The notes: generated by a model not told the origin, from the letters alone. Shown: positions 1 through 6,213, counted from the stretch's first letter. The stretch: 6,213 nucleotides of DNA from Gorillibacterium sp. (GCA_023511325.1 JAIMBU010000189.1:1-6213), one strand, 5' to 3'. Made by a program: numbers and translations.

Positions 1-25
1 GCCTATTGAAATCTGCCAATGAGCA

Positions 26-75
26 TAATAAAGGAACAAGGCCCCTACGCTTGTGGGGGTCTTGTTCCTTTATTA
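26..75 (+). terminator. Strong rho-independent terminator, possibly bidirectional
   Basis: Positions 26-46 pair with 55-75 to give a 21-bp stem with no mismatches, only two G-T wobbles (41/60 and 46/55), closing an 8-base loop at 47-54. The distal strand runs into a T-rich stretch (TTCCTTTATTAAA) and the proximal strand is preceded by A-rich DNA, so it could stop transcription from either side. It most likely ends the transcription unit lying before the window, in which yqfC/yqfD homologues would be expected by analogy with Bacillus. The stem is seen directly; the terminator role is inferred. Confidence 0.8.
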
Positions 76-127
76 AACATTAGCGCCGATAAATTCTTTG
101 TTCGATTCTGATGTTTTGCGTAAACAC

Positions 128-166
128 ACGGCTTATCCGTAGAAGAACGGCTGTAGACGCTTATCC
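128..166. repeat. Cluster of short interleaved repeats upstream of phoH
   Basis: Three short words each occur twice: ACGGCT at 128-133 and 147-152, GCTTATCC at 131-138 and 159-166, and GTAGA at 139-143 and 153-157. In addition CCGT at 137-140 could pair with ACGG on either side (128-131 or 147-150), giving two alternative 4-bp stems. The block sits immediately before the best promoter candidate, where an activator or repressor could bind. The words are short enough that chance is a real possibility, and no known operator consensus was recognised. Confidence 0.25.
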
Positions 167-195
167 TTGCAACGCTTAACCCAATCATTTACACT
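167..195 (+). promoter_or_regulatory. Candidate sigma-A promoter for phoH
   Basis: TTGCAA at 167-172 (four of six matches to TTGACA) and TACACT at 190-195 (four of six to TATAAT) are separated by exactly 17 bases. Transcription would start near position 202, giving a leader of roughly 38 bases before the TTG at 240. A promoter is expected in this gap because a strong terminator lies upstream. A weaker alternative is TTGTTC (98-103), 17 bases, TAAACA (121-126). Both are only partial matches. Confidence 0.35.
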
Positions 196-223
196 TACGT
201 TAGAAAAAGATTTTATCGAAAGT

Positions 224-237
224 GAGGAGAGTGATCC
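224..237 (+). promoter_or_regulatory. Ribosome binding site of phoH, deciding the start
   Basis: GAGGAG at 224-229 is followed after one A by GTGATCC at 231-237. Both pieces match the extended complement of the 16S rRNA 3' tail (AAGGAGGTGATCC), apart from the inserted A. The site lies 10 bases before the TTG at 240, a normal distance. The in-frame GTG codons at 222 and 231 are part of or touching the site itself, so they are poor start choices. Confidence 0.6.
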
Positions 238-239
238 CT

Positions 240-1211
240 TTGAAAGTGAATTTGACCATTGGCAAGATTGCACTGGGCAATGTCGCCGAGGGTTTGGCGC
301 TGTTCGGTCCGCAGGATCGCTACCTCCACTTGATTGAACAAGGAAGCACGGCGAAGATCAATACTCGCGGTGACGAAATTACAATTACGGGTGAGTCTAA
401 AGAGGTGCAAGCACTGGAGCAACTCTTCGAGGTACTACTTGAGCTTGTTCGAAATAATTACACCCTCTCTGAGCGGGATATAGCTTATGCCCTTGAGCTT
501 TCCAAGGAAATGAAAGCAGATCAGTTGCTCGAACTGTTCAAAGGGGAAATTGCCACTACCTACCGAGGAAAGCCTGTTCGGATAAAAACAATAGGACAAA
601 AGCAGTATGTGAACCAAATACGCAAGAATGACATCGTTTTTGGAATTGGTCCTGCGGGAACCGGAAAAACCTATCTTGCTGTTGTACTGGCAATCACCGC
701 ACTGAAGGAAGGCCACGTTAAGCGTATTGTCTTGACCCGCCCTGCAGTTGAAGCCGGTGAAAGCCTTGGCTTTCTACCAGGTGACCTCCAGGAAAAGGTT
801 GACCCTTACCTAAGGCCGTTATATGATGCACTTAACGATGTACTAGGCCCAGATCAGGTGATCAAATCACTGGAGCGAGGCTTAATTGAGATCGCACCAC
901 TCGCCTACATGAGAGGACGCACACTGGAGGATTCGTTTATTATTCTTGATGAAGCTCAGAATGCGACACCTGAACAGATGAAAATGTTTTTGACTCGCCT
1001 CGGTTTCGGTTCTAAAATGGTTATAACAGGCGACGTGACTCAGATCGATCTGCCTCGTGGTAAGAAATCGGGTCTTGTAGAAGCAGAGAGAATTCTGCGT
1101 GACATCCGTGAGATTGGCTTCACTTATTTCTCCGAGCAGGATATTGTCCGCCACTCCCTTGTACAGAAAATTATTGTTGCATACATCAAGGACCTGGAGC
1201 AGCAAAGTTAG
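240..1211 (+). CDS. phoH: PhoH family P-loop ATPase
   Basis: This is a cytoplasmic PhoH-family ATPase of about 323 residues, close to the usual length of roughly 320. Numbered from the TTG at 240, the Walker A motif GPAGTGKT is at 137-144. The Walker B region with LDEAQN is at about 236-241, followed by the family signature VITGDVTQIDLP starting near 261. The N-terminal 100 residues resemble the small N-terminal domain of Bacillus PhoH. An in-frame extension to a GTG at 222 would add six residues but would swallow the ribosome binding site. PhoH proteins are linked to RNA metabolism, and neighbourhood with ybeY is widely conserved; the precise substrate is unsettled, and the old phosphate-starvation label is weakly supported in Firmicutes. 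The family call is firm; the TTG start is likely but not proven. Confidence 0.95.
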   Translation: MKVNLTIGKIALGNVAEGLALFGPQDRYLHLIEQGSTAKINTRGDEITITGESKEVQALEQLFEVLLELVRNNYTLSERDIAYALELSKEMKADQLLELFKGEIATTYRGKPVRIKTIGQKQYVNQIRKNDIVFGIGPAGTGKTYLAVVLAITALKEGHVKRIVLTRPAVEAGESLGFLPGDLQEKVDPYLRPLYDALNDVLGPDQVIKSLERGLIEIAPLAYMRGRTLEDSFIILDEAQNATPEQMKMFLTRLGFGSKMVITGDVTQIDLPRGKKSGLVEAERILRDIREIGFTYFSEQDIVRHSLVQKIIVAYIKDLEQQS

Positions 1212-1234
1212 AATAGGCCCTAATTCGAGCTATA

Positions 1235-1267
1235 TCAGAATCAATAATTTTATTAGGATAATTCTGA
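1235..1267 (+). other. Weak AT-rich hairpin in the phoH-pgpH spacer
   Basis: TCAGAAT at 1235-1241 pairs perfectly with ATTCTGA at 1261-1267, and a small inner AT stem (1243-1246 with 1251-1254) could stack inside it. No T-run follows, so it does not look like a rho-independent terminator; it could be an mRNA processing or stability element, or chance. The rest of the 158-base spacer (1212-1369) shows no convincing gene. It contains GATAAT at 1257-1262, which resembles a -10 box, but no decent -35 box at the right distance. Confidence 0.25.
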
Positions 1268-1352
1268 ATATGCATTGGTAAGCCGATGGCGTCAAAACCG
1301 CTTAAAGTCGGTCTATCCTTGTTGATACTGGTCCGCAGACGTGCAGACACAG

Positions 1353-1360
1353 AAAGAGGG
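1353..1360 (+). promoter_or_regulatory. Ribosome binding site of pgpH, deciding the start
   Basis: AAAGAGGG lies nine bases before the ATG at 1370. It reads like the consensus AAAGGAGG with one base shifted. The earlier in-frame ATG at 1286 has no comparable purine-rich site before it, so 1370 is the better start. Confidence 0.55.
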
Positions 1361-1369
1361 ATCGTTCCA

Positions 1370-3598
1370 ATGAGCCAAAACATTCCAGCCCGTAAAATGA
1401 AAACTCCATTATGGATGAATGGCTGGCAACAAAGCGCCTTCATCCGATTTTTTTTGTATCTCTTTATTGCGGTGGTGGCCTATTTATCTTTGATGGACTA
1501 TGTCATCCCCAAGACCTACGATATCAAGCCGGGAACAATTAGTAAGGAACAAATTACAGCCACAAAGCAAATGCTCGATGAAGTTGGTACGGAAAAGGCG
1601 CGTGAGCTTGCCGCCCAGAAGGTAACCCCAGTATATCGCCCCATATCAATGAGGAACGATCAACTGGTCATTGAGCTATTTGATAAACTTGAGTTTGCCG
1701 CTTCTGATCCGGTGATGACCTCAGATGAGAAAGTAAACTTTTATCGCAACGCCATCCCTCGCGTGTTTAGCGAGCATTCCACTGAAGTTATGGAGTCAGC
1801 AGCAGTTAGTGAGTCTACAGATAGTAAGCTAATTGAAGAAATGGAGAAACAGTTGACCAGTCAGGAATATAAATTTTCTGAGGAAGGACTGTTTAAGCTA
1901 CCTCGTCTGACTGCTCTAGATGTCTCCGCTATGGAACCCGTTTCACGAGAAATCGTCACTAAGCTGATGATTGAGGGTGTGATGGATGTCACCGCGGTCC
2001 GTTTGAAGGTCACGCAGTTGGTATACTCATCAGTATTATCTAAAAACACGCAACGGGAACTGGTGCAGGAGATTGCTAAGTTCGCGATCACGCCAAACCG
2101 ATTCTACGATGTGGCCGCGACAGAAAAAGCACGAATCGAAGCCAGAGAAAACACGGAGCCCGTCTACATCGATAAAAATGATGTTCTTATTCGACCAGGA
2201 GAAATGGTTGATCAAGCGACTTATGACCGACTGGAGAAAGCAGGTCTGCTCAATAAGCAGAAAAACTTCCGACCAGTCAGTGGTCTTGCTATTTTTGTGC
2301 TGCTCATGGTGCTACTTCTGTTTCTCCAGAGCAAGCGTAGCGTCGTGACAGCCAATGCGAATCCGAATAAGCAGCTATTGATCCTGACTATTTTATTTGT
2401 ATTGACGGTTATCAGCATGCGTATCGTAGCGTTGGGACAGAATCTGGAATATCCGATGGTTGGATATCTAGCACCAATCGCCATGGGCGTGATGCTTGCT
2501 GTTATTCTGCTCGATTCCTCGATTGCTTTTACACTAGCGATCTTGCTCAGCCTGATGTCAGCCGTTATTTTTAATACGAATCTTGATAACCTGTTTGACT
2601 TTCGTTTCGGATTTGTCACTTTAACGGGATGTCTGACAGCCGCTTATTCGATTCGTCAAGCCAGTCAGCGGGCAACTATTCTCAAATCAGGTATTCTCAT
2701 TTCACTGTTCTCCTGCGCTGCTGTCCTTTCCATTGCTTTAATGGAGAACAAATTCGATCAGATCGGATATTCCCTGGCTTATGCTGCAAGCAGTGGTATC
2801 ATTACAGCAATTCTTGTGTTTGGGCTTATTCCGTTCTTCGAGACGGCCTTTGGAATGTTGTCTCCACTTAAACTCGTGGAGCTCTCCAACCCTAACCATC
2901 CACTGTTGCGCAAACTGCTAACGGAGACGCCAGGGACGTATCATCACAGTATTATGGTCGGTAATTTGTCAGAGGTTGCCGCTGAAGCGATCGGTGCCAA
3001 CGGACTTCTCTGTCGGGTCGGGTCCTTCTACCATGATATCGGTAAGACCAAGCGCCCCAGCTATTTTATTGAAAATCAGATGAATATGGAGAATCCTCAT
3101 GATGACATTGATCCGGGGTTAAGCATGTCAATCATCACGGCCCACCCCAGAGATGGTGTGGAGATGTTAAAAGAGCATAAAATTCCCCGGGCAATTATTG
3201 ATATAGCAGAGCAACATCATGGCACAACATTGCTTAAATACTTCTACCATAAAGCTTTAAAGCAGCAGGGGGAAACACCAGAGAAACCGATAACTGAAGC
3301 GGATTATCGCTATCTAGGGCCAAAGGCACAATGTAGGGAGACCGCTATTGTTGGGATCGCGGATTGTGTGGAAGCTGCCGTACGTTCCTTGCGGCATCCA
3401 ACCATAGAACAGATTGATAACATGGTTCGCAAAATCATCAAGGACCGCCTAGACGATGGGCAATTTGATGAGTGTGACTTGACTATGAGGGATCTTGATG
3501 TGGTGTCTAAGGTACTGAAAGAAGCGTTGCTCGGTATTTTCCACTCGCGAATCGAATATCCAAGTGACCTTCCTGCCAAACAGGTAAACTTAAGCTGA
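1370..3598 (+). CDS. pgpH: PgpH-type 7TM-HD cyclic-di-AMP phosphodiesterase
   Basis: This is a membrane-bound HD-domain phosphodiesterase of 742 residues, the YqfF/PgpH family, which hydrolyses the second messenger c-di-AMP to pApA. A first membrane segment lies at about 23-46. An extracytoplasmic 7TMR-HDED-type domain follows to about residue 302, then a cluster of membrane segments at about 303-490. The cytoplasmic HD domain follows. Its metal ligands are all visible: HH at 525-526, HD at 555-556, H592 (in AHPRDG), HH at 616-617 (in EQHHG) and D665 (in IADCVEAA). The enzyme should therefore be active. The reading frame is open back to an ATG at 1286, but that extra 28-residue tail is Arg-rich, lacks a good ribosome site and seems unlikely. 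The neighbouring genes match the Bacillus yqfF locus. Function is known for the family (Listeria PgpH) and assigned here by motif and context. Confidence 0.95.
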   Translation: MSQNIPARKMKTPLWMNGWQQSAFIRFFLYLFIAVVAYLSLMDYVIPKTYDIKPGTISKEQITATKQMLDEVGTEKARELAAQKVTPVYRPISMRNDQLVIELFDKLEFAASDPVMTSDEKVNFYRNAIPRVFSEHSTEVMESAAVSESTDSKLIEEMEKQLTSQEYKFSEEGLFKLPRLTALDVSAMEPVSREIVTKLMIEGVMDVTAVRLKVTQLVYSSVLSKNTQRELVQEIAKFAITPNRFYDVAATEKARIEARENTEPVYIDKNDVLIRPGEMVDQATYDRLEKAGLLNKQKNFRPVSGLAIFVLLMVLLLFLQSKRSVVTANANPNKQLLILTILFVLTVISMRIVALGQNLEYPMVGYLAPIAMGVMLAVILLDSSIAFTLAILLSLMSAVIFNTNLDNLFDFRFGFVTLTGCLTAAYSIRQASQRATILKSGILISLFSCAAVLSIALMENKFDQIGYSLAYAASSGIITAILVFGLIPFFETAFGMLSPLKLVELSNPNHPLLRKLLTETPGTYHHSIMVGNLSEVAAEAIGANGLLCRVGSFYHDIGKTKRPSYFIENQMNMENPHDDIDPGLSMSIITAHPRDGVEMLKEHKIPRAIIDIAEQHHGTTLLKYFYHKALKQQGETPEKPITEADYRYLGPKAQCRETAIVGIADCVEAAVRSLRHPTIEQIDNMVRKIIKDRLDDGQFDECDLTMRDLDVVSKVLKEALLGIFHSRIEYPSDLPAKQVNLS

Positions 3599-3629
3599 GT
3601 ATGATGCAGTTGTTAACTGAGGAATCCTT

Positions 3630-3636
3630 AAGGAGG
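3630..3636 (+). promoter_or_regulatory. Ribosome binding site of ybeY, supporting a GTG start
   Basis: A full-strength AAGGAGG lies ten bases before the GTG at 3647. A nearer ATG at 3640 opens a frame that stops at TGA after only 11 codons (3640-3675), so the GTG must be used for ybeY. Confidence 0.8.
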
Positions 3637-3646
3637 CGGATGAATA

Positions 3647-4168
3647 GTGGCATTACGTATAGAATGGTCCAATGAACAAGAGCTTTACCCAATAGGAGAT
3701 AAATTAATTACCCAATTGGAGCATATCCTGCAGATCGCTGGCGAATTGGAAGAGGTCCTTGGTGGGGAGGTTGCCCTGACCTTTGTCGATGACGAGGAGA
3801 TTCGGCGACTGAATAATGAATTTCGAAGCATTGATCGCGCTACAGACGTGCTTTCGTTTCCCCTTTTTGAGGAAGGAAGCGAGGAGCCTACCATCAATTA
3901 TGAAGACTTAGAAGAACTCAATGCTGAGAACGGTCAGACGGAGCAGTTTAACGAAGAAGAACTTCTTGGTGACATCGTTATCTCTATTCCCCGGGCGCTA
4001 GCTCAAAGTGAGGAATACGGACATTCTGCTGAACGGGAGATTGGCTTCCTGTTCGTCCATGGGTTTCTTCACTTGATCGGGTATGATCATGAGGCAGGCG
4101 AGGAAGATGAGAAGCTCATGTTCGCGCGGCAGGAGGAAATACTCGCTCGGGCTGGACTGACCCGTTGA
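3647..4168 (+). CDS. ybeY: YbeY endoribonuclease, 16S rRNA maturation
   Basis: YbeY (YqfG) is a single-domain, zinc-dependent endoribonuclease needed for 16S rRNA 3'-end processing and late ribosome quality control. The metal site HGFLHLIGYDH is at 138-148, with ligands H138, H142 and H148. The conserved strand motif TDVLSFP is at 66-72, with R60 and D63 just before it, and LGDIVIS is at 107-113. All the family's key residues are present. The protein has 173 residues, somewhat longer than the usual 150-160. The extra length is a strongly acidic stretch at about 74-105 with 13 Asp/Glu and no Lys/Arg. The start is GTG after a perfect AAGGAGG. It follows pgpH by 48 bases and its stop overlaps the dgkA start, so the three are probably co-transcribed. 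Confidence 0.95.
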   Translation: MALRIEWSNEQELYPIGDKLITQLEHILQIAGELEEVLGGEVALTFVDDEEIRRLNNEFRSIDRATDVLSFPLFEEGSEEPTINYEDLEELNAENGQTEQFNEEELLGDIVISIPRALAQSEEYGHSAEREIGFLFVHGFLHLIGYDHEAGEEDEKLMFARQEEILARAGLTR

Positions 4169-4878
4169 GAACGGGGTCACGGTTTTTCCGAAGTCTGAGG
4201 TATGCCTATGAAGGGATAAAATATGCGTTGGCCAGCCAGCCTAATATGAAAATCCACTTTTTTGTAACCTTCGCAGTATTGATTTCGGCAGTATTTTTCT
4301 CACTATCTGGCACAGATGTTTTGTTTATTCTGCTCGCTATTACGCTGGTCATTGTGACGGAGCTATTGAATACAGCAATCGAAAAAACAGTGGACCTGGC
4401 CATGCCCGAGAATCACCCTTTGGCTAAAATCGCTAAAGACACTGCAGCCGCCGCCGTTCTTGTTTCGGCGGTCTTTGCTGTCGCGGTAGGCTTTGTAGTG
4501 TTCTATCGGCCCGTGGAACGCCTATTACATGCTGTACAGACAGCTCGCAGTGAGATAACGGCTGAAACGGTATGGATCTACTTGATGCTTGTGCTACTCA
4601 CTGTCATTGTTGCCGAAACGCGTTTTGGTCGAACGTTGTTCCTGCGACCCAGTCTCTTATCATCCGTCGTTGTTTCCATGGCGACACTAATTACCTTATC
4701 TGTGAATAAGCTTCTGCCAGCTATTCTCTCCTATGCCATGGCCTCATTGTTTCTAATCATCCTGTATCGAAGGAAAAATAGAACCATTCCAGGTTTGATT
4801 TTTGGAGCGGTTGTAGGTGCGGCGATTACCTTACTGACGTATTACTTGAATTTTCTTTCACTGATACCCTTACATTAA
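4165..4878 (+). CDS. dgkA: DgkA undecaprenol kinase with C-terminal degenerate PAP2-like membrane domain
   Basis: Residues 1-114 form a small integral-membrane kinase of the DgkA family. In Gram-positive bacteria this phosphorylates undecaprenol, returning the lipid carrier to wall synthesis. Its expected catalytic residues are all visible: E16, ELLNTAIE at 66-73 (E66, N69, E73) and K91-D92; three membrane segments lie near 30-46, 51-65 and 93-113. DgkA normally ends here, but this protein runs to 237 residues, adding four hydrophobic segments at about 136-151, 164-181, 183-201 and 208-229. The added part resembles the PAP2 phosphatase domain fused to DgkA in some Firmicutes, but PS at 162-163 is followed by LL where PSGH is expected, and the SR...H motif is missing. 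It is therefore probably catalytically dead. The TTG start overlaps the ybeY stop (TTGA), with no good ribosome site nearby, suggesting translational coupling. The kinase call is firm; the PAP2 origin is inference from remembered family patterns. Confidence 0.9.
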   Translation: MRTGSRFFRSLRYAYEGIKYALASQPNMKIHFFVTFAVLISAVFFSLSGTDVLFILLAITLVIVTELLNTAIEKTVDLAMPENHPLAKIAKDTAAAAVLVSAVFAVAVGFVVFYRPVERLLHAVQTARSEITAETVWIYLMLVLLTVIVAETRFGRTLFLRPSLLSSVVVSMATLITLSVNKLLPAILSYAMASLFLIILYRRKNRTIPGLIFGAVVGAAITLLTYYLNFLSLIPLH

Positions 4879-4921
4879 TGGCGGTTAAGATAGCTCGAAA
4901 TCGTTTAGGAGCTGAGGATAT

Positions 4922-5368
4922 ATGATTGAACCAACCAAAGAACAATTGCTTATGCTTGTTGAAGAAGCTAAACTTGCCAGAGAGAAGGCTTATGTTCCCT
5001 ATTCGGGCTTCAAAGTAGGAAGTGCCTTACTTGCCCAAGATGGTACCATTCATCACGGCTGCAATGTGGAGAATGGAGCCTATGGACCAACCAATTGTGC
5101 CGAACGAACAGCGCTTTTTCGTGCTATAGCTGATGGGTATCAGCCTGGTACATTTATTGCAATTGCCGTTACTGGTGATACCAACCATCCGATATCTCCT
5201 TGCGGTGTCTGCCGTCAGGTAATGGTTGAACTCTGTGCACCAACTATGCCAGTTATCCTCTCCAATCTCAAAGGGGACACCGAACTCACAACAGTTTCAG
5301 AGCTTTTACCGGGCGCATTCAGCCTTTACCGTGATGCAATCAACAATAATGAGGATAAAAAGGAGTAG
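4922..5368 (+). CDS. cdd: Cytidine deaminase (tetrameric type)
   Basis: This soluble zinc enzyme deaminates cytidine and deoxycytidine to uridine and deoxyuridine in pyrimidine salvage. Its 148 residues fit the small homotetrameric class (B. subtilis Cdd is about 136). The active-site motif TNCAER at 57-62 supplies zinc ligand C59 and catalytic E61. PCGVCRQ at 93-99 supplies C94 and C97, giving the three-cysteine zinc site of the tetrameric class. The substrate-binding NVEN is at 48-51, and VPYSGFKVG near 25-33 is the usual N-terminal signature. The short C-terminal tail (NNNEDKKE) is polar and probably disordered. A TAGGAG at 4906-4911 sits ten bases before the ATG. The gene lies 43 bases after dgkA and just before era, as in Bacillus. 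Confidence 0.97.
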   Translation: MIEPTKEQLLMLVEEAKLAREKAYVPYSGFKVGSALLAQDGTIHHGCNVENGAYGPTNCAERTALFRAIADGYQPGTFIAIAVTGDTNHPISPCGVCRQVMVELCAPTMPVILSNLKGDTELTTVSELLPGAFSLYRDAINNNEDKKE

Positions 5369-5369
5369 G

Positions 5370-5381
5370 ATGATTGAATGA
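5370..5381 (+). other. Three-codon mini-ORF overlapping the era start
   Basis: ATG ATT GAA TGA begins two bases after the cdd stop, and its stop overlaps the era start codon as ATGA. It shares the AGGAG at 5361-5365, only four bases away, which is rather close for efficient initiation. If translated it could pass ribosomes to era by re-initiation. It may equally be chance, as such short frames are common. Confidence 0.2.
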
Positions 5382-6213
5382 CAACCAAGATGGATAAGCG
5401 GGGTAACCCTACAAAGAAATCTTACAAATCTGGTTTTGTCGCGATCGTGGGCAGACCTAATGTAGGCAAATCTACACTGATGAACAATATCATTGGTCAG
5501 AAAATAGCAATCATGTCGGACAAACCACAAACTACACGGAACAAAATACATGGTGTGTATACCACTGATGATATGCAGGTTGTTTTTCTCGATACTCCTG
5601 GTATTCATAAGCCACAGTCCAAGCTTGGCGATTACATGATGAAGGTGGCAGAGGGAACACTTCAAGAGGTTGATGCTGTCCTGTTCTTAGTCAATGTAAA
5701 CGAGAAGTTAGGCGGTGGGGATCGCTTCATCATCGAACGGCTAAAACCTGTAACGACACCTGTCATTCTCGTTTTGAACAAAATGGACCAAATACCTCCC
5801 GAAGCCTTGTTGCCCATTATTACCTCGTACAAGGATCTATATAATTTCGCGGAGATCGTACCCGTATCGGCGTTGCTCGGCAGTAATGTAGACACACTAC
5901 TCAAGCAGGTTGAGAAATATCTTCCAGAAGGACCGCAATATTATCCAGCCGATCAAGTGACCGATCACCCCGAGCAATTTGTCTGCGCTGAGCTTATCCG
6001 GGAAAAACTTTTGATTCTAACGAGGGAAGAGATTCCCCATTCCATAGCGGTAGCCATTGAAGACATGAAGGTGGAGGATAGTGGGATGGTGCGAATTTCT
6101 GCAGTTATCTATGTAGAACGAGACTCCCAGAAGGGTATTATCATTGGCAAAAAAGGTGCATTGCTTAAAGAGGTTGGGCAACTGGCACGTAAGGATATTG
6201 AAAAACTGCTTGG
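5378..6213 (+). CDS. era: Era GTPase, 3' end cut by the window edge
   Basis: Era is an essential Ras-like GTPase with a C-terminal KH domain that binds the 3' end of 16S rRNA and assists 30S subunit assembly. The GTP-binding motifs are G1 GRPNVGKS at 25-32, the Era switch region KPQTTRNK at 49-56, G3 DTPG at 72-75, G4 NKMD at 134-137 and G5 SAL at 164-166. The KH domain begins near 200, with [13 protein letters not shown] at 216-228 and the RNA-binding loop IIGKKG at 255-260. The window contains 278 complete codons; a full Era has about 300, so roughly 20-25 residues are missing through truncation by the window, not a defect. Compared with B. subtilis Era, the N-terminus carries about 11 extra residues rich in Lys and Arg; the M5 ATG at 5390 is an alternative start. 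AAGGAG at 5360-5365 precedes the chosen ATG by 12 bases, slightly long. Confidence 0.96.
   Translation, partial: MTTKMDKRGNPTKKSYKSGFVAIVGRPNVGKSTLMNNIIGQKIAIMSDKPQTTRNKIHGVYTTDDMQVVFLDTPGIHKPQSKLGDYMMKVAEGTLQEVDAVLFLVNVNEKLGGGDRFIIERLKPVTTPVILVLNKMDQIPPEALLPIITSYKDLYNFAEIVPVSALLGSNVDTLLKQVEKYLPEGPQYYPADQVTDHPEQFVCAELIREKLLILTREEIPHSIAVAIEDMKVEDSGMVRISAVIYVERDSQKGIIIGKKGALLKEVGQLARKDIEKLL

Noticed and set aside
1..25. Possible tail of an upstream gene (stops at 7-9 or 20-22)
   Set aside because: Only a few codons are visible and two frames end before the hairpin, so neither can be chosen from this window.
26..75. Inverted repeat considered as a mobile-element end or operator
   Set aside because: The single long stem with a short loop and T-rich exit fits a terminator; there is no transposase or target duplication nearby.
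435..716. Minus-strand open frame within phoH
   Set aside because: It is antisense to conserved PhoH sequence including the Walker A region and has no recognisable motif.
1099..1281. 60-codon plus-strand open frame across the phoH end and spacer
   Set aside because: More than half of it overlaps phoH in another frame, and no ribosome site or recognisable domain supports it.
2221..2619. 132-codon minus-strand open frame within pgpH
   Set aside because: It is antisense to the pgpH membrane segments; its Ser/Arg/Ile-rich composition is typical of a shadow frame.
4846..4876. Possible promoter before cdd (TTGAAT ... TACATT)
   Set aside because: The spacer would be 19 bases and both boxes are weak, so it is not distinguishable from chance.
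5306..5904. Two minus-strand open frames (5306-5665 and 5662-5904)
   Set aside because: They lie antisense to cdd and era, whose protein motifs are unmistakable, and their translations show no recognisable domain.

Overview
The window is an ordinary core-genome block from a low-to-moderate GC Firmicute, most likely a member of the Paenibacillaceae (Paenibacillus or a relative). That placement is my inference from gene order and from remembered Era and PgpH sequence flavour; no database was searched. The gene order phoH - pgpH - ybeY - dgkA - cdd - era, all on the + strand, is the conserved arrangement known from Bacillus subtilis and relatives, where recO usually follows era.

Layout. Positions 1-221 hold a strong hairpin terminator (26-75), then a non-coding stretch with short repeats and a plausible promoter, so phoH appears to begin its own transcription unit. 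phoH (240-1211, probable TTG start) is followed by a 158-base spacer with a weak AT-rich hairpin. Then come pgpH (1370-3598), ybeY (3647-4168, GTG start), dgkA (4165-4878, TTG start overlapping the ybeY stop), cdd (4922-5368) and era (5378 to the window edge, cut about 20-25 codons before its expected end). No convincing terminator lies between phoH and era, so they are probably co-transcribed.

Function. Three products meet at 16S rRNA 3'-end maturation and ribosome quality control: YbeY (metal-dependent endoribonuclease), Era (KH-domain GTPase that binds the 16S 3' end) and PhoH (RNA-associated P-loop ATPase). Three others serve envelope, signalling or nucleotide salvage: PgpH degrades c-di-AMP, DgkA phosphorylates undecaprenol (lipid carrier recycling), and Cdd deaminates cytidine.

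The most interesting point is the DgkA protein. It is almost twice the usual length, and its C-terminal half looks like a PAP2 phosphatase domain that has lost its catalytic residues. I see no mobile element, CRISPR array, tRNA/rRNA gene, defence system or plainly new system here.
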